From CAZUCE01 sp964619265 (GTDB lineage Bacteria > Planctomycetota > UBA1135 > GCA-002686595): a stretch of 45,613 nt of DNA. The position numbers were made by a program, and so were the translations under genes. Where the stretch lies: assembly GCA_964619265.1 (NCBI GenBank), contig CAZUCE010000035.1, positions 1 to 45,613 on the forward strand, given 5' to 3'. Below, one piece after another: positions 1 through 8,656 of the stretch. Position 1 is the stretch's first letter, and each line of letters opens with the position of its first letter. The notes below the pieces were generated by a model. The model ran no database searches, was not told the origin of the DNA, and saw nothing but the letters and a program-made list of their open reading frames with translations.

Positions 1-130
1 AATCCGGATCGGGCTAGCCGTTCTGGTTTTGGTTGGTACTTTGTTCGGGTTCCGTTTGCGTTCGGGCGTTCGGGCGCCCCACCGCGGAACTTCAGCTCCC
101 CACCCTCACCCAGCGCACCGCGCTCGACCG

Positions 131-1894
131 ATGCTCACCGAACTCCACGTCCGCGACCTGGCCCTGATCGAAGAGGCCGAGTTGGCCCTGGGCCCTGGCC
201 TGAATGCCCTTTCGGGGGAAACCGGCGCCGGCAAGAGTCTGCTGGTAGGGGCCTTGGAACTGTTGCTCGGCGAGCGCCCGAAGGGCGGCCCGGCGAGTTG
301 GATCCGGCGTGGCGCTGAGCGCGCGCGGGTCGAAGCGCGGTTCGTGGTGGAAGAGGAGGCTCTGGGGTTAGCGCTGCGGGAATTCCTGGCCCGCGAGTTG
401 CCTGGTGTCGCGGAGGCCGTGGAGGAAGCCGCCTTAGCAGGCGAGGATCTCGAGCTGATCCTCGGCCGGACGCTAGAAGCCAGCGGCCGAACGCGCGCCC
501 ACGTGAATCAACGACCGGTGACCCTGCGCGGAATGGCACAACTGGCCGGGATGCTGTTCGAGATCCACGGTCAGAACACGCACCAACGGCTGCTCGACGA
601 GTCGGTGCAGCGCGAGCTGCTAGACGTGTTTGCGGGGCTCGAAGGCAAGGCGACGAAATACGCGACCCTGCGCGATCGCTGGCGCTCGGTGGCGCGCCAG
701 ATCGAAGACTTGGAGACCGATCGCGATAGCCACGAGGCACAACTCGAGCTGTTGCGTCACTCCGTGGAGGAACTGTCCGAGGCAACGATCGAGTCCGGGG
801 AAGAACAGCGGCTCGGCGAAGAGCGACTGCGTTTGCGGCACGCCGAAGAGCTGTCGCGCGAGCTCTCGCGTTGGATTCACACGCTCTCGGATGCGGACGA
901 TTCCATTCTGGATCGCACGCGGACCGTCGAGCGCGGGGCCATGGTTTGGGCCGGGCGAATCGGAGAGTTGAAAGGGGCCTGTGGCGAGCTGCTTGAGGCG
1001 CGCTTGAGGCTAGAAGAGGCCTCCTCTGCGCTGTTGCGATTCGCCGACGGAGTCGAGGTCGACCCGGAGCGGCTCGAAGAGGTCGAGGCGCGGCTCGTGA
1101 CCATCGAACGCTTGGCGTCCAAGCACCGCGTGCCAGCCGATGGGCTCGGACCCTTGCTGGAAGAGCTGTCCACGCGGCTCGAACAATCCACGGCTGAGCG
1201 CGAGGGGTTCGACGGGTTGCTTGCCGAACGCGAGCGTCTGGAGGGCCAGCTGGAAAAGGCGTCCAAGGCTCTGGTGCGGGCTCGCCGAAAGGCAGCTGGT
1301 CCGCTCGCCGAGGCGCTTGTGCCCAATCTCGTTCGTCTCGGTCTCGGGCAGGCCAGGTTTGAAGTTGCGTTCGTGGAGCGGGACGAGCGGTTCCCGGTCG
1401 GTGGGCCGGAGGCGGTGGAGTTTCGGTTGGCGGCGAATCCAGGCGAGCCGGCGGGCCCCCTGGGCCAAGTGGCCTCCGGCGGCGAAGCAGCGCGGATCAT
1501 GCTGGCCCTGCGCAGCGCTCTGGCCGGCTGCGACGCGGGCCGGATGCTCGTTTTCGACGAAATCGACTCGGGGGTCGGCGGGCGTTTGGCACCCGAAGTT
1601 GCGCGGCATCTCCGGTCGCTGGGAGAGCATCATCAAGTGCTGAGCGTGACCCACCTGCCGGCGATTGCGGCAGCGGCCCATCGACACTTGCAAGTTCGCA
1701 AACGGGTTGTCGGCGGCCGAACCTGGACCGGGGTTTGCCGGTTGGAAGGCGATGCTCGAATCCACGAGGTGGCCGACATGATCGCCGGCGGCGGCAGCGA
1801 ACGGACGGCGCGGGCAGAGGCCCGGCGCCTGTTGGGTCTTGGGGGACCGGCGGCCTCTCCTGCGCGGCGCACCCGCGTTTCGAGGAGCGCCTGA
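131..1894 (+). CDS. recN: DNA repair protein RecN
   Basis: RecN is an SMC-like ATPase that acts on DNA double-strand breaks during recombinational repair in the cytoplasm. The 587-residue product has a Walker A motif, GETGAGKS, at about residues 29-36. A long central helical region rich in Glu, Arg and Leu follows, consistent with the coiled coil. Near the C-terminus come an ABC signature (ASGGEAAR) and a Walker B (MLVFDEIDSGVGG), the expected RecN order. Length is close to the usual 550-570. The frame is open upstream to position 29, but I chose ATG 131 because the family begins at MLTEL-type sequence just before the P-loop; the upstream 34 codons look non-coding. It is the first gene in the window and no partner is visible upstream. 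Confidence 0.95.
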   Translation: MLTELHVRDLALIEEAELALGPGLNALSGETGAGKSLLVGALELLLGERPKGGPASWIRRGAERARVEARFVVEEEALGLALREFLARELPGVAEAVEEAALAGEDLELILGRTLEASGRTRAHVNQRPVTLRGMAQLAGMLFEIHGQNTHQRLLDESVQRELLDVFAGLEGKATKYATLRDRWRSVARQIEDLETDRDSHEAQLELLRHSVEELSEATIESGEEQRLGEERLRLRHAEELSRELSRWIHTLSDADDSILDRTRTVERGAMVWAGRIGELKGACGELLEARLRLEEASSALLRFADGVEVDPERLEEVEARLVTIERLASKHRVPADGLGPLLEELSTRLEQSTAEREGFDGLLAERERLEGQLEKASKALVRARRKAAGPLAEALVPNLVRLGLGQARFEVAFVERDERFPVGGPEAVEFRLAANPGEPAGPLGQVASGGEAARIMLALRSALAGCDAGRMLVFDEIDSGVGGRLAPEVARHLRSLGEHHQVLSVTHLPAIAAAAHRHLQVRKRVVGGRTWTGVCRLEGDARIHEVADMIAGGGSERTARAEARRLLGLGGPAASPARRTRVSRSA

Positions 1895-2195
1895 GGTCCC
1901 AAAGCCCAGGTGGCCTCTCGGGATGGACCCGGAGCCGCCCCAGGATGGAATCCGGGGGTAGACCGCTGGGCTCCTTGCGCAGCCGGGGAGCTCGACGGCG
2001 GGGGGCCCGCCGATGGGGAGGCCGTGGACCGGGACCCGCTGGGCCGTGCGGCGACCGGTCGCAGGGAAGATCGGAGTTCCCCGGGGCCCCGCCCGGGCGA
2101 CCCTCGGGGACCGTTCCGCGGTCCTCCGAGCCGCTGGCCGGGTAGGCTAGTTGGTCTCGCGCTTGAGACCGCCCCCCCCTCTCTTCCGCGCCCTC

Positions 2196-3197
2196 TTGAA
2201 CCGATTGGACCAGCCTCTGCGATTCGAACGTGTCTTCGTGGAGAAGGTCTGGGGTGGAAGAGCCCTGGAGATCTGCCCGGGGATTGAGCTGCCCGAGGGC
2301 CCGCCGATCGGCGAGACCTGGGAATTGGTTGATCGGGCCAAGGAAAACTCCGTCGTGGCCGAGGGCCCGTTCGAGGGCGCCCGGTTTGAAGAGGTCATGG
2401 CGCGGGCCGGAGATCAGCTGCTCGGGCGAGCGCGTCCAAACGTTCGGGGCCGCTTTCCGCTCCTGGTGAAGTACCTGGATGCTTCCCAGGCCTTGTCTGT
2501 CCAGGTGCATCCCGACGACGCCTCGGCCGCGCGCATCGGCGGGGATGCCGAGGGCAAGACCGAGGCCTGGTACTTCCTCGAGGTCAAACCGGGCGGGGCG
2601 GTCTACTCAGGGCTGCGCGAGGGAGTCGGGCGCGAAGATCTGCGCGGAGCCGTGGGCAAGCCTGATCTGGTGCCGTGCCTTGGGCACTTCGAGGTCCAGG
2701 CCGGCCAGAGCCTGACGGTCGAAGGCGGCACGGTGCACGCGATTGGGGCCGGCGTGACCCTGCTGGAGGTCCAGCAGAACTCGAACACCACCTACCGGAT
2801 GTACGACTGGGATCGCCTAGGCCTGGACGGGCAGCCCCGGGAATCCCACCAGGAGCTCGCCTTGGCGGCGACCGATTTCCGCCGCGGCAGCGTGCGGCCC
2901 ACCGCGCCTACCGAGGTTCGCGAATCGGACGGCTTGCGGGAGGCAGAGCTCTCGCGGACCGATCACTTCTCGATGACCCGCCTGGAGTGTCGCAAGGGCG
3001 TCCATCGGGACACGTCCGGACAATTCCTCGTCTACGCAGCGATCGCGGGATCGGGTACCCTCGAAGCCCCGAACGGCCGCAGCGGCTGGCGGATGAACCA
3101 AGGAGACGTCTGGCTTCTGCCCGCCTCCTTGGGTGAGCACCGAATTGAGCCCGACGAACAGGGCTGCACGGTGCTCGCGCTCGACGCGAACGCTTGA
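2196..3197 (+). CDS. manA: mannose-6-phosphate isomerase, class I (cupin type)
   Basis: This zinc enzyme interconverts mannose-6-phosphate and fructose-6-phosphate and links glycolysis to GDP-mannose and cell-surface glycan synthesis. Family marks are the N-terminal EKVWGG, the metal-binding QVHPDD, a Glu in GKTEAWY, a third ligand His in GTVHAIGAG, and the QQNSNTTYR...DW block. Length is about 333 residues, near the short class I form. No ATG lies near the N-terminus. The frame opens at TTG 2151 directly after a TAG, and TTG 2196 or 2205 fits the family better. The region between recN and this gene is GC-rich with no convincing gene. Confidence 0.9.
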   Translation: MNRLDQPLRFERVFVEKVWGGRALEICPGIELPEGPPIGETWELVDRAKENSVVAEGPFEGARFEEVMARAGDQLLGRARPNVRGRFPLLVKYLDASQALSVQVHPDDASAARIGGDAEGKTEAWYFLEVKPGGAVYSGLREGVGREDLRGAVGKPDLVPCLGHFEVQAGQSLTVEGGTVHAIGAGVTLLEVQQNSNTTYRMYDWDRLGLDGQPRESHQELALAATDFRRGSVRPTAPTEVRESDGLREAELSRTDHFSMTRLECRKGVHRDTSGQFLVYAAIAGSGTLEAPNGRSGWRMNQGDVWLLPASLGEHRIEPDEQGCTVLALDANA

Positions 3198-3342
3198 TTG
3201 CCGCGCTCGCGCCAGCCGCCAACGCCTGGTTGCATCGCTCGCGCCCGAGTGAAAGCTGCCCAAGAGTCGCCTCGCGAAGCTTCCATACCGAATCCGTAGC
3301 CGCTCTGGCACGACCCACTTCACTGTCAACCCCGCCGACAAA

Positions 3343-4236
3343 ATGTCTCCGAATCGCCCTGCTCGGGAGAGCCGCGATGGAGCTGAGCTCAACGATGAGC
3401 CGAGCACCGTTCGCCTGAACAAGTACCTCGCTTCCCATGGAATCGGCTCGCGCCGGAGGTGCGACGAGCTGATCGCCAAAGGCGGAGTGATGATCGACGG
3501 CGAGATCATCGTGGAAATGGGAACCCAGGTGGATCCGCACCGGCACCGGGTCGAGGTGGATGGCGTGGTGCTGAAGCCCGAGCGGCTGCGGCAGCGCTAT
3601 TACCTCTTGAACAAGCCCTCTGGTGTGGTGTGTACCAACGACGAGCGGGAGAGCCGGCCGCGGGCCGTCGACCTGATCGGAGATCCCCGAAAGGGCCGGA
3701 TTTTCACGGTTGGGCGTTTGGACGAGGAAACCGTCGGGGTGGTGCTGTTGACCAACGACGGTGATTTCGCCAACCGAATCATGCACCCGCGCTATGGGGT
3801 GCCGAAGACCTACCTGGTCAAGTTGGCTGGCAAGGTCGGGGACGGCGACATCGAGCGCTTGCGCGCCGGAGTTTGGATTTCCGAGGGCAAGACGGCGGGC
3901 GCGCGGATTCGAGTTCAGCAGCGAACCGTCAACCAGACCCGTCTGTTTGTGACCCTTCAGGAGGGCAAGAACCGCGAAGTTCGGAGGATGTTCGCGGGGC
4001 TTGGCTACAAGCTGCTCGATCTCAAGCGGGTACGGATCGGTTCGCTGACCGACCGGGGGCTCAAGCCGGGTCACTGGCGTCCACTGACCCGAACCGAGGT
4101 CTCCGAGCTCTTGGCGTGGACGGATCCGAAGCAGCGAGAGGCGCTCGAGCGCCGCTACGAGCGACCGGTACGACGGTCCCAAAAGGGCAGCCCGCGGCGC
4201 CCGACGAGATCTCGCGGGCGATCCGGAGGCTCCTGA
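3343..4236 (+). CDS. pseudouridine synthase, RsuA/RluB family
   Basis: These enzymes convert a specific uridine in rRNA to pseudouridine. The 297-residue protein has an N-terminal S4 RNA-binding domain (about residues 23-70, with VRLNKYLASHGIGSRRRCDE) and a catalytic domain with GRLDEETVG. Asp127 in GRLD is the expected nucleophile. Downstream NKPSG, LLTNDG and EGKNREVRRM blocks are typical of RluB/RluE/RluF. The basic C-terminal tail after about residue 260 is low complexity. Which rRNA position is modified cannot be read from sequence, so I give no symbol. It stands alone on the plus strand, with 145 bases upstream and about 180 downstream free of other genes. Confidence 0.93.
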   Translation: MSPNRPARESRDGAELNDEPSTVRLNKYLASHGIGSRRRCDELIAKGGVMIDGEIIVEMGTQVDPHRHRVEVDGVVLKPERLRQRYYLLNKPSGVVCTNDERESRPRAVDLIGDPRKGRIFTVGRLDEETVGVVLLTNDGDFANRIMHPRYGVPKTYLVKLAGKVGDGDIERLRAGVWISEGKTAGARIRVQQRTVNQTRLFVTLQEGKNREVRRMFAGLGYKLLDLKRVRIGSLTDRGLKPGHWRPLTRTEVSELLAWTDPKQREALERRYERPVRRSQKGSPRRPTRSRGRSGGS

Positions 4237-4413
4237 CCGGAGAAACGGAGGGCTCGCGGGGCTAGACTGCGCGCCCAGCGAAAGCGTGGGGCCGAACTCC
4301 TCGGCTCCAGCGATCCCGCTCCCGTTTGTTCGCTCCGGCCCACGAGGCCTTAAGAGCGCCAGGGCCCCGCTCGGCCGGCGAGGAGCGAAGCCACCGATCC
4401 CAAGAAGCAGCGC

Positions 4414-6171
4414 GTGAGTCGTAAGACCCAGACGAAGCGAAAGAGCTCCTCGAAAGCCAAGGCCCGTTCCAAGCGAGCAGCTAAGCGCAAGCCGGCCTCC
4501 GGTTCTTCCGCGGCCGCGAAGAGCTCTGCGAAGAAGCCGGCTACGAAGAAGGCCTCCACTCGGAAATCCACCGCGAAGAAGTCGGCCCCTAAGAGGTCGC
4601 CCGCGAGCAAATCCCGTGGCCGCAGTTTGGCTGCCCGGATCAAGGCTTCGGGCCCGCTTCAGCTGGCCGGCGCCATGGTCCACGAGCAGCGCCTGGCCAA
4701 TGGCCTTCAGGTCCTGATCGCGGAGCGCCACGCCGATCCGGTCGTGGCGGTGATGCTCTACTACCGCGTAGGCTCGAAGGACGAGCGCGGCCGTGAGGCC
4801 GGAATTTCGCATTTCCTCGAGCACATGATGTTCAAGGGCACGCCGGTTTACGGGAAAGGCATGCTCGACCGGACGACCACCTCGCTCGGAGGCCAGAACA
4901 ATGCCTTTACCGGCAACGATCACACGGCCTACTGGTACGAGTTTGCCTCGGACCGCTGGGAAACGGCTTTGGCCCTCGAGTCGGACCGCATGAAACACCT
5001 GTTGCTCGATCCTGGCGAATTCGACGCGGAACGCGAGGTCGTTTTGGAGGAGCTATCCATGGGCGAGGACGAGCCGTGGCGCGTGCTCGCTCGACGCGTT
5101 GAACAGCGACTGTTCGACCGACACCCCTATGGTCGACCGATCATTGGATTCAAGGACTCGCTGCGGGGCATGACGCCCGAGGACATGCGCGAGTACCACC
5201 GGCGCTTCTATCAGCCCGGAAACGCGCTGCTCATCGTCGCCGGAGACGTCGACCCGGCCGAAGCCCGCGATCGTGTCGAAGCCCATTTCGGCGGCATTCC
5301 TGCTGAAACCGACCGGGACGCAGGAGCCGAACTGCTGCCGCCGCTCGAGGAGCCGTTCGGCGAGCAGCGGCTCGAGATGACCTGGCCGGATCGGGCGAGC
5401 CGCTTGATGATCCTGTGGCGCACCGAACCGGCCGGAACACCCGCAGATACCGCGCTCGATCTCGTCATGACGATCCTCACATCGGGCCGCAACGCCCGCT
5501 TGCAACGGGACTTGGTCCTCGATCGAGGGTTGGCGACTTCGGTTTCGGCGAGCAACGACACGCGCGTGGAATCGGGTGCCTTTTGGCTGATGGCCGAGGC
5601 ATCCGAAGGGGTCGAGCCGGCAGCTCTCGAGGCTGCCTTGCTCGAACACATCGAGCGTCTCGCTACGGAGCTTGTGTCGGCCAAGGAACTGACGCGCGCG
5701 CGTCAAATTTTGCTGGCTTCCGAGGCTCACGATGCCGAAACCACCAGCGACTTTGCGGAGGAAATTGGCGGCTGGGGAATCGACATCGACTGGCGCCTGG
5801 CGTTCGATGGGGGCGCCCGGCACGAGGCCATCGAGCCCAGCGACCTACGCGACACGGTGGCGCGCTTGCTCTCGCGCTCACGTCGCGTGGTGGGCTGGTG
5901 TCTACCCGCGGAGAGCGAGGCGGAGAAATCCAAATCGGCCCGAAGCGCCGGCGCCAAGCGGAATCCACGAGCCAAGGCCGCAAGAAAGCGGCCCTCTGCT
6001 AAGAAGGCCTCCTCGAAGAAATCCACTGCTCGCAAGAGCACCACCAAGCGAGCCACCTCGAAGAAAGGCACCTCGAAAAAGAGCGCCGCCAAGAAAAGTT
6101 CGACTCGGAAGTCGAATTCGCGAAAGGCCACTCCTAAGCGAGCCACCACCAAACGAGGAGGAGGTCAGTGA
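4414..6171 (+). CDS. M16 zinc metallopeptidase with histone-like basic tails at both ends
   Basis: This is the catalytic member of an M16 (pitrilysin/processing-peptidase) pair. The inverted zinc motif HFLEH is at residues 133-137, and the third ligand Glu lies in the VVLEEL block near residues 208-213. The unusual parts are the ends. Residues 1 to about 80 and about 505-585 consist almost wholly of Lys, Arg, Ser, Thr, Ala and Pro, in runs such as KKSTARKSTTKRATSKK, resembling histone H1 tails. I see no signal peptide. The start is GTG 4414; an internal Met at residue 88 would drop the N-terminal tail, but the matching C-terminal tail is unavoidable in frame. It overlaps the next M16 gene by one base, so the two are probably translated together. 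Nucleic acid or other polyanion binding by the tails is inference. Confidence 0.9.
   Translation: MSRKTQTKRKSSSKAKARSKRAAKRKPASGSSAAAKSSAKKPATKKASTRKSTAKKSAPKRSPASKSRGRSLAARIKASGPLQLAGAMVHEQRLANGLQVLIAERHADPVVAVMLYYRVGSKDERGREAGISHFLEHMMFKGTPVYGKGMLDRTTTSLGGQNNAFTGNDHTAYWYEFASDRWETALALESDRMKHLLLDPGEFDAEREVVLEELSMGEDEPWRVLARRVEQRLFDRHPYGRPIIGFKDSLRGMTPEDMREYHRRFYQPGNALLIVAGDVDPAEARDRVEAHFGGIPAETDRDAGAELLPPLEEPFGEQRLEMTWPDRASRLMILWRTEPAGTPADTALDLVMTILTSGRNARLQRDLVLDRGLATSVSASNDTRVESGAFWLMAEASEGVEPAALEAALLEHIERLATELVSAKELTRARQILLASEAHDAETTSDFAEEIGGWGIDIDWRLAFDGGARHEAIEPSDLRDTVARLLSRSRRVVGWCLPAESEAEKSKSARSAGAKRNPRAKAARKRPSAKKASSKKSTARKSTTKRATSKKGTSKKSAAKKSSTRKSNSRKATPKRATTKRGGGQ
6155..6164 (+). 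promoter_or_regulatory. strong Shine-Dalgarno for the second M16 gene
   Basis: The run GAGGAGGAGG ends six bases before ATG 6171. It decides between that ATG and the in-frame GTG at 6168 and supports coupled translation with the upstream gene, whose TGA overlaps the ATG. Such a strong site is rare in this window. Confidence 0.65.
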
Positions 6172-7490
6172 TGCACGCAGCCGAATCACTTGAATCCACG
6201 GGCCGCCTTCAGCTCGATCTCCCCAAGACGAGCTTTCAGCTTTCCTGCGGGGCTACTCTGCTGGTCTCCCCGCGCTCGACCGCGCCGATTACGGCGATCC
6301 AGGTCCACCTGCGCGGCGGATTCTCCTTGGACGAGCCGGAGACACTCGGCACCGCGTTCTTGACCGGCGCGCTGGCGACCGAGGGGACCTCGAAGCACAG
6401 CGAGGAACAGCTCGCGGATCAGTTGGAGCCCTTCGGGGGGTCGATCAGTGGCGACTCCACCGGACTTTCGGGGCAAATCGTCGGCGACCAATGGAAGCTG
6501 CTCGCGGATTTGCTTGCCGACTGCCTGCTCGAGCCGACCTATCCGAAGCGCAACGTCGAACGTCAACGTGGCCGGCTCCTGCAGCGTCTGCGAGTTCAAG
6601 AGGACGACGCTCGCCTCCAGGCGGCGCGCAAGTTTCGGAAACTGATCTACGGCGGACACTGGCTTGGACGCACCGAGCGAGGGACCGCCGAGACGATAGC
6701 GCGTATCGAACGCCGTCACCTGACCGCGTTCCATCGCAAGAACTGGGTGGCGAGTCGGGCGGTGATATCGGTTTGCGGGGACGTCGATCCCAAAGCTGTC
6801 CAGCGCTACTTCAATCGACGCCTGGCCGGATGGAAGACCGGTCGTCCACTGGCCGAGGTGAAACACGAGTTTCCGAAGCCTGGCCATCGAACAGATTCGT
6901 TCAAAGCCGACCGTCAGCAGGTCCACCTGTTCTTAGGTCACCTCGGTGTCCGGCGGCGCGATCCAGACTTCGTCCCGCTCATGGTCATGGATCACGTGCT
7001 CGGCACGGGGCCCGGCTTTGCCGACCGGATTTCCCGGCGCCTGCGTGACGAGGAAGGTCTGGCTTACACCGTCTCAGCCAACATTCACTCCAGTGCGGGC
7101 AGCCATCCCGGCCTATTCACGGCCTACATCGGCACCTCGCCGGACAAGCTGAGCCAGGCTACCCGGGGGTTCATCGAGGAGATTCGGCGCATCCGTGATG
7201 AGCCGATCGATTCGGCCGAGCTCGAGCTCGTTCACTCCTATCTGACCGGTTCGTTCGTGCTCGGATTCGAGCGTGCCTCGCGCCGGGCTCAATATCTCGT
7301 GTTCGCTCATCGCCAGGAGTTGCCCGAGGACCACCTGACCGAGCTCCCGGACCGCATCCGGGCTGTCACCCTCGAAGATGTTCAGCGCGTAGCGCAGCAG
7401 CACCTGCGCCCGGAGCACCTGTGCGCCAGTGGGGGCGGGCCGGTTTCGCAGAAGGAGCTGAAGGCTGTGCTTGAGTCCGCGCTCGGCTGA
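6171..7490 (+). CDS. M16 family peptidase-like protein, non-catalytic partner
   Basis: This 439-residue protein has the two-domain M16 fold but no HxxEH motif where the catalytic subunit has it; the matching stretch reads GTAFLTGALATEG. It keeps the substrate-binding signature RDEEGLAYTVSA in the C-terminal half. Such pairs of active and inactive M16 proteins form heterodimers, as in mitochondrial processing peptidase and bacterial two-gene M16 systems. It follows the catalytic gene with a TGATG overlap and a strong Shine-Dalgarno. It lacks the lysine-rich tails of its partner. Dimer formation is inferred from family knowledge and gene coupling. Confidence 0.9.
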   Translation: MHAAESLESTGRLQLDLPKTSFQLSCGATLLVSPRSTAPITAIQVHLRGGFSLDEPETLGTAFLTGALATEGTSKHSEEQLADQLEPFGGSISGDSTGLSGQIVGDQWKLLADLLADCLLEPTYPKRNVERQRGRLLQRLRVQEDDARLQAARKFRKLIYGGHWLGRTERGTAETIARIERRHLTAFHRKNWVASRAVISVCGDVDPKAVQRYFNRRLAGWKTGRPLAEVKHEFPKPGHRTDSFKADRQQVHLFLGHLGVRRRDPDFVPLMVMDHVLGTGPGFADRISRRLRDEEGLAYTVSANIHSSAGSHPGLFTAYIGTSPDKLSQATRGFIEEIRRIRDEPIDSAELELVHSYLTGSFVLGFERASRRAQYLVFAHRQELPEDHLTELPDRIRAVTLEDVQRVAQQHLRPEHLCASGGGPVSQKELKAVLESALG

Positions 7491-8061
7491 CAACTTCCCA
7501 GCCGGGGATCAGCCGTCTCGCCTTTCCCTGGCGCGGGGCCAACCCGAGTTTGCCCCCCCCCGAATCTGAGCCAGCTCCGGGAGTGACTCCCTTGGAGGGT
7601 GAGCGCCGCGCTTTCACCCGCTAGGGGAATTTGGGCGGCAGCAGCTCAACTCTGGCGGGCCGAATACAGACAAGCGAACGGAGGGTCATTGGGGAGGACG
7701 CTGCTCGGGAGCTGGGATTGCTCCTGATTTGCCGGCTTCCCCCTACGGAAGGGCCGTTGTTTGGCGGTTTTTGCCCATTCTTCGCGGTTGCAACTGGATC
7801 GCCTGGAGAATCGTAGGAGAGCCCTCTTGGGCTAAACAGAAAAGGTTCTTGCTGCTCTTCGGAGTGCGTTTGAAACGATGGTCCTGGCTCTATCTAGCAG
7901 TCACACCCGGATAGCCCTGGGGAACTGTTTGGAGTTTTCTCAGTCTTGATCGGCTCTTTTATTGGATTGACGACTAGGTCGGCCGTAAGTTTTTCGTCCC
8001 GAACGCAGTTCTTGCGTCTTTCACCGACTATTTACTCCTCACCCCAGCGAGATCAACTCCC
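7491..8061 (+). other. 570-base gene-free stretch upstream of the AT-hook protein
   Basis: No open frame here looks like a gene. Just after the M16 operon lies an inverted repeat at 7575-7597 (CTCC GGGAG ... CTCCC TT GGAG) that could end transcription, although no T-run follows. From about 7790 to 8060 the sequence becomes visibly richer in A and T than its surroundings, suggesting a promoter or leader for the gene at 8062. A TTGACG at 7967-7972 resembles a -35 box, but I see no good -10 at normal spacing. Confidence 0.4.
7575..7597 (+). terminator. possible terminator hairpin after the M16 pair
   Basis: Nested arms CTCC/GGAG and GGGAG/CTCCC form a stem of about nine pairs with a TT bulge, about 85 bases after the stop of the second M16 gene. 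There is no T-tract, so intrinsic termination is uncertain. Confidence 0.3.
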
Positions 8062-8565
8062 ATGGCTCAGCGAGACATCGACTCCGAAATTCGCGACCAG
8101 ATCGAGACCTTCCTCGAAGAAATTAGCCAGCTGGTGAAAGCCAGCGCCCTCGAGGCCGTTCACGAAGTTCTCGGAGAGAGCGGCTCCTCGGCTCCGGCTC
8201 GGCGTACCACCAAGAAGCGCGCCACGAAAAAGCGCGCGACCAAGAAGCGTTCCACGAAAAAGCGTGCAACCAAGAAACGCTCGACGAAAAAACGCGCTAC
8301 GAAGAAGCGTTCGACCAAAGCCGCCGGGGCTAAGGGAACGGGTCGTCGCGGACGTCCCCGTCGTCAGTCCGACGCTGTCCTGGCCCGCCTCGCAGGACGC
8401 GTCACCCAGTTCGTGACCAAGAATCCCGGTGCGCGCCTCGAAGAGATCAGCGCTGCACTCAAGACTCCTTCGAAAGACCTGAAGCGTCCCGTGTCGGACA
8501 TGCTCGACTCCAAGCAGCTTCGCAAGTCAGGCGAAAAGCGCGGCACGAAGTACTTCGTCAAGTAG
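8062..8565 (+). CDS. small basic DNA-binding protein: TKKR[A/S] repeats, AT-hook, winged-helix-like end
   Basis: This 167-residue protein has four visible parts. Residues 1-40 are predicted helical and acidic to neutral. Residues 50-84 are seven perfect pentapeptides TKKR[A/S]. Residues 95-101 read RRGRPRR, a canonical AT-hook core that binds the minor groove of AT-rich DNA. Residues 104-167 look like a small winged-helix domain, with LARLAGRVTQFV, LEEISAALK and a final GTKYFVK strand. The layout suggests a nucleoid-associated protein or architectural regulator. The repeats alternate AAGAAG and AAAAAG codons in a 30-base rhythm. Its Lys/Thr/Ser content resembles the tails of the M16 protein at 4414. 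It stands alone, with a long AT-richer leader before it. Confidence 0.85.
   Translation: MAQRDIDSEIRDQIETFLEEISQLVKASALEAVHEVLGESGSSAPARRTTKKRATKKRATKKRSTKKRATKKRSTKKRATKKRSTKAAGAKGTGRRGRPRRQSDAVLARLAGRVTQFVTKNPGARLEEISAALKTPSKDLKRPVSDMLDSKQLRKSGEKRGTKYFVK
8209..8313 (+). repeat. coding tandem repeat, seven 15-base units (TKKR[A/S])
   Basis: Seven consecutive 15-base units encode TKKRA or TKKRS. The amino-acid pattern is perfect while third codon positions vary, so selection appears to act on the protein rather than recent DNA duplication alone. Confidence 0.9.
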
Positions 8566-8586
8566 AGCCGTTTTGCGCCCCTCCCC

Positions 8587-8607
8587 GCGCGGTGCAAGGC
8601 ACCGCGC
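8587..8607. terminator. bidirectional hairpin between convergent genes
   Basis: GCGCGGTGC, a three-base loop, then GCACCGCGC make a perfect nine-pair stem. It lies between the stop of the AT-hook gene at 8565 and the stop of the M32 gene at 8657. Neither side has a T-run, so it may act as a weak or factor-assisted terminator for both. Confidence 0.5.
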
Positions 8608-8656
8608 AGGCAGGGGAACTTGTGGGGAAGCCCCTGTGCGTGGGGAACGGGATGGG

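Noticed and set aside
2908..4998. A 696-residue minus-strand open frame
   Set aside because: It lies opposite mannose-6-phosphate isomerase, pseudouridine synthase and M16 genes, all with clear motifs. Its low-complexity Arg/Gly/Leu content is typical of a GC-rich antisense shadow.
7631..8137. Small open frames in 7.6-8.1 kb
   Set aside because: They have no family pattern and no ribosome binding sites, and the longest reach into the start of the AT-hook gene in another frame.
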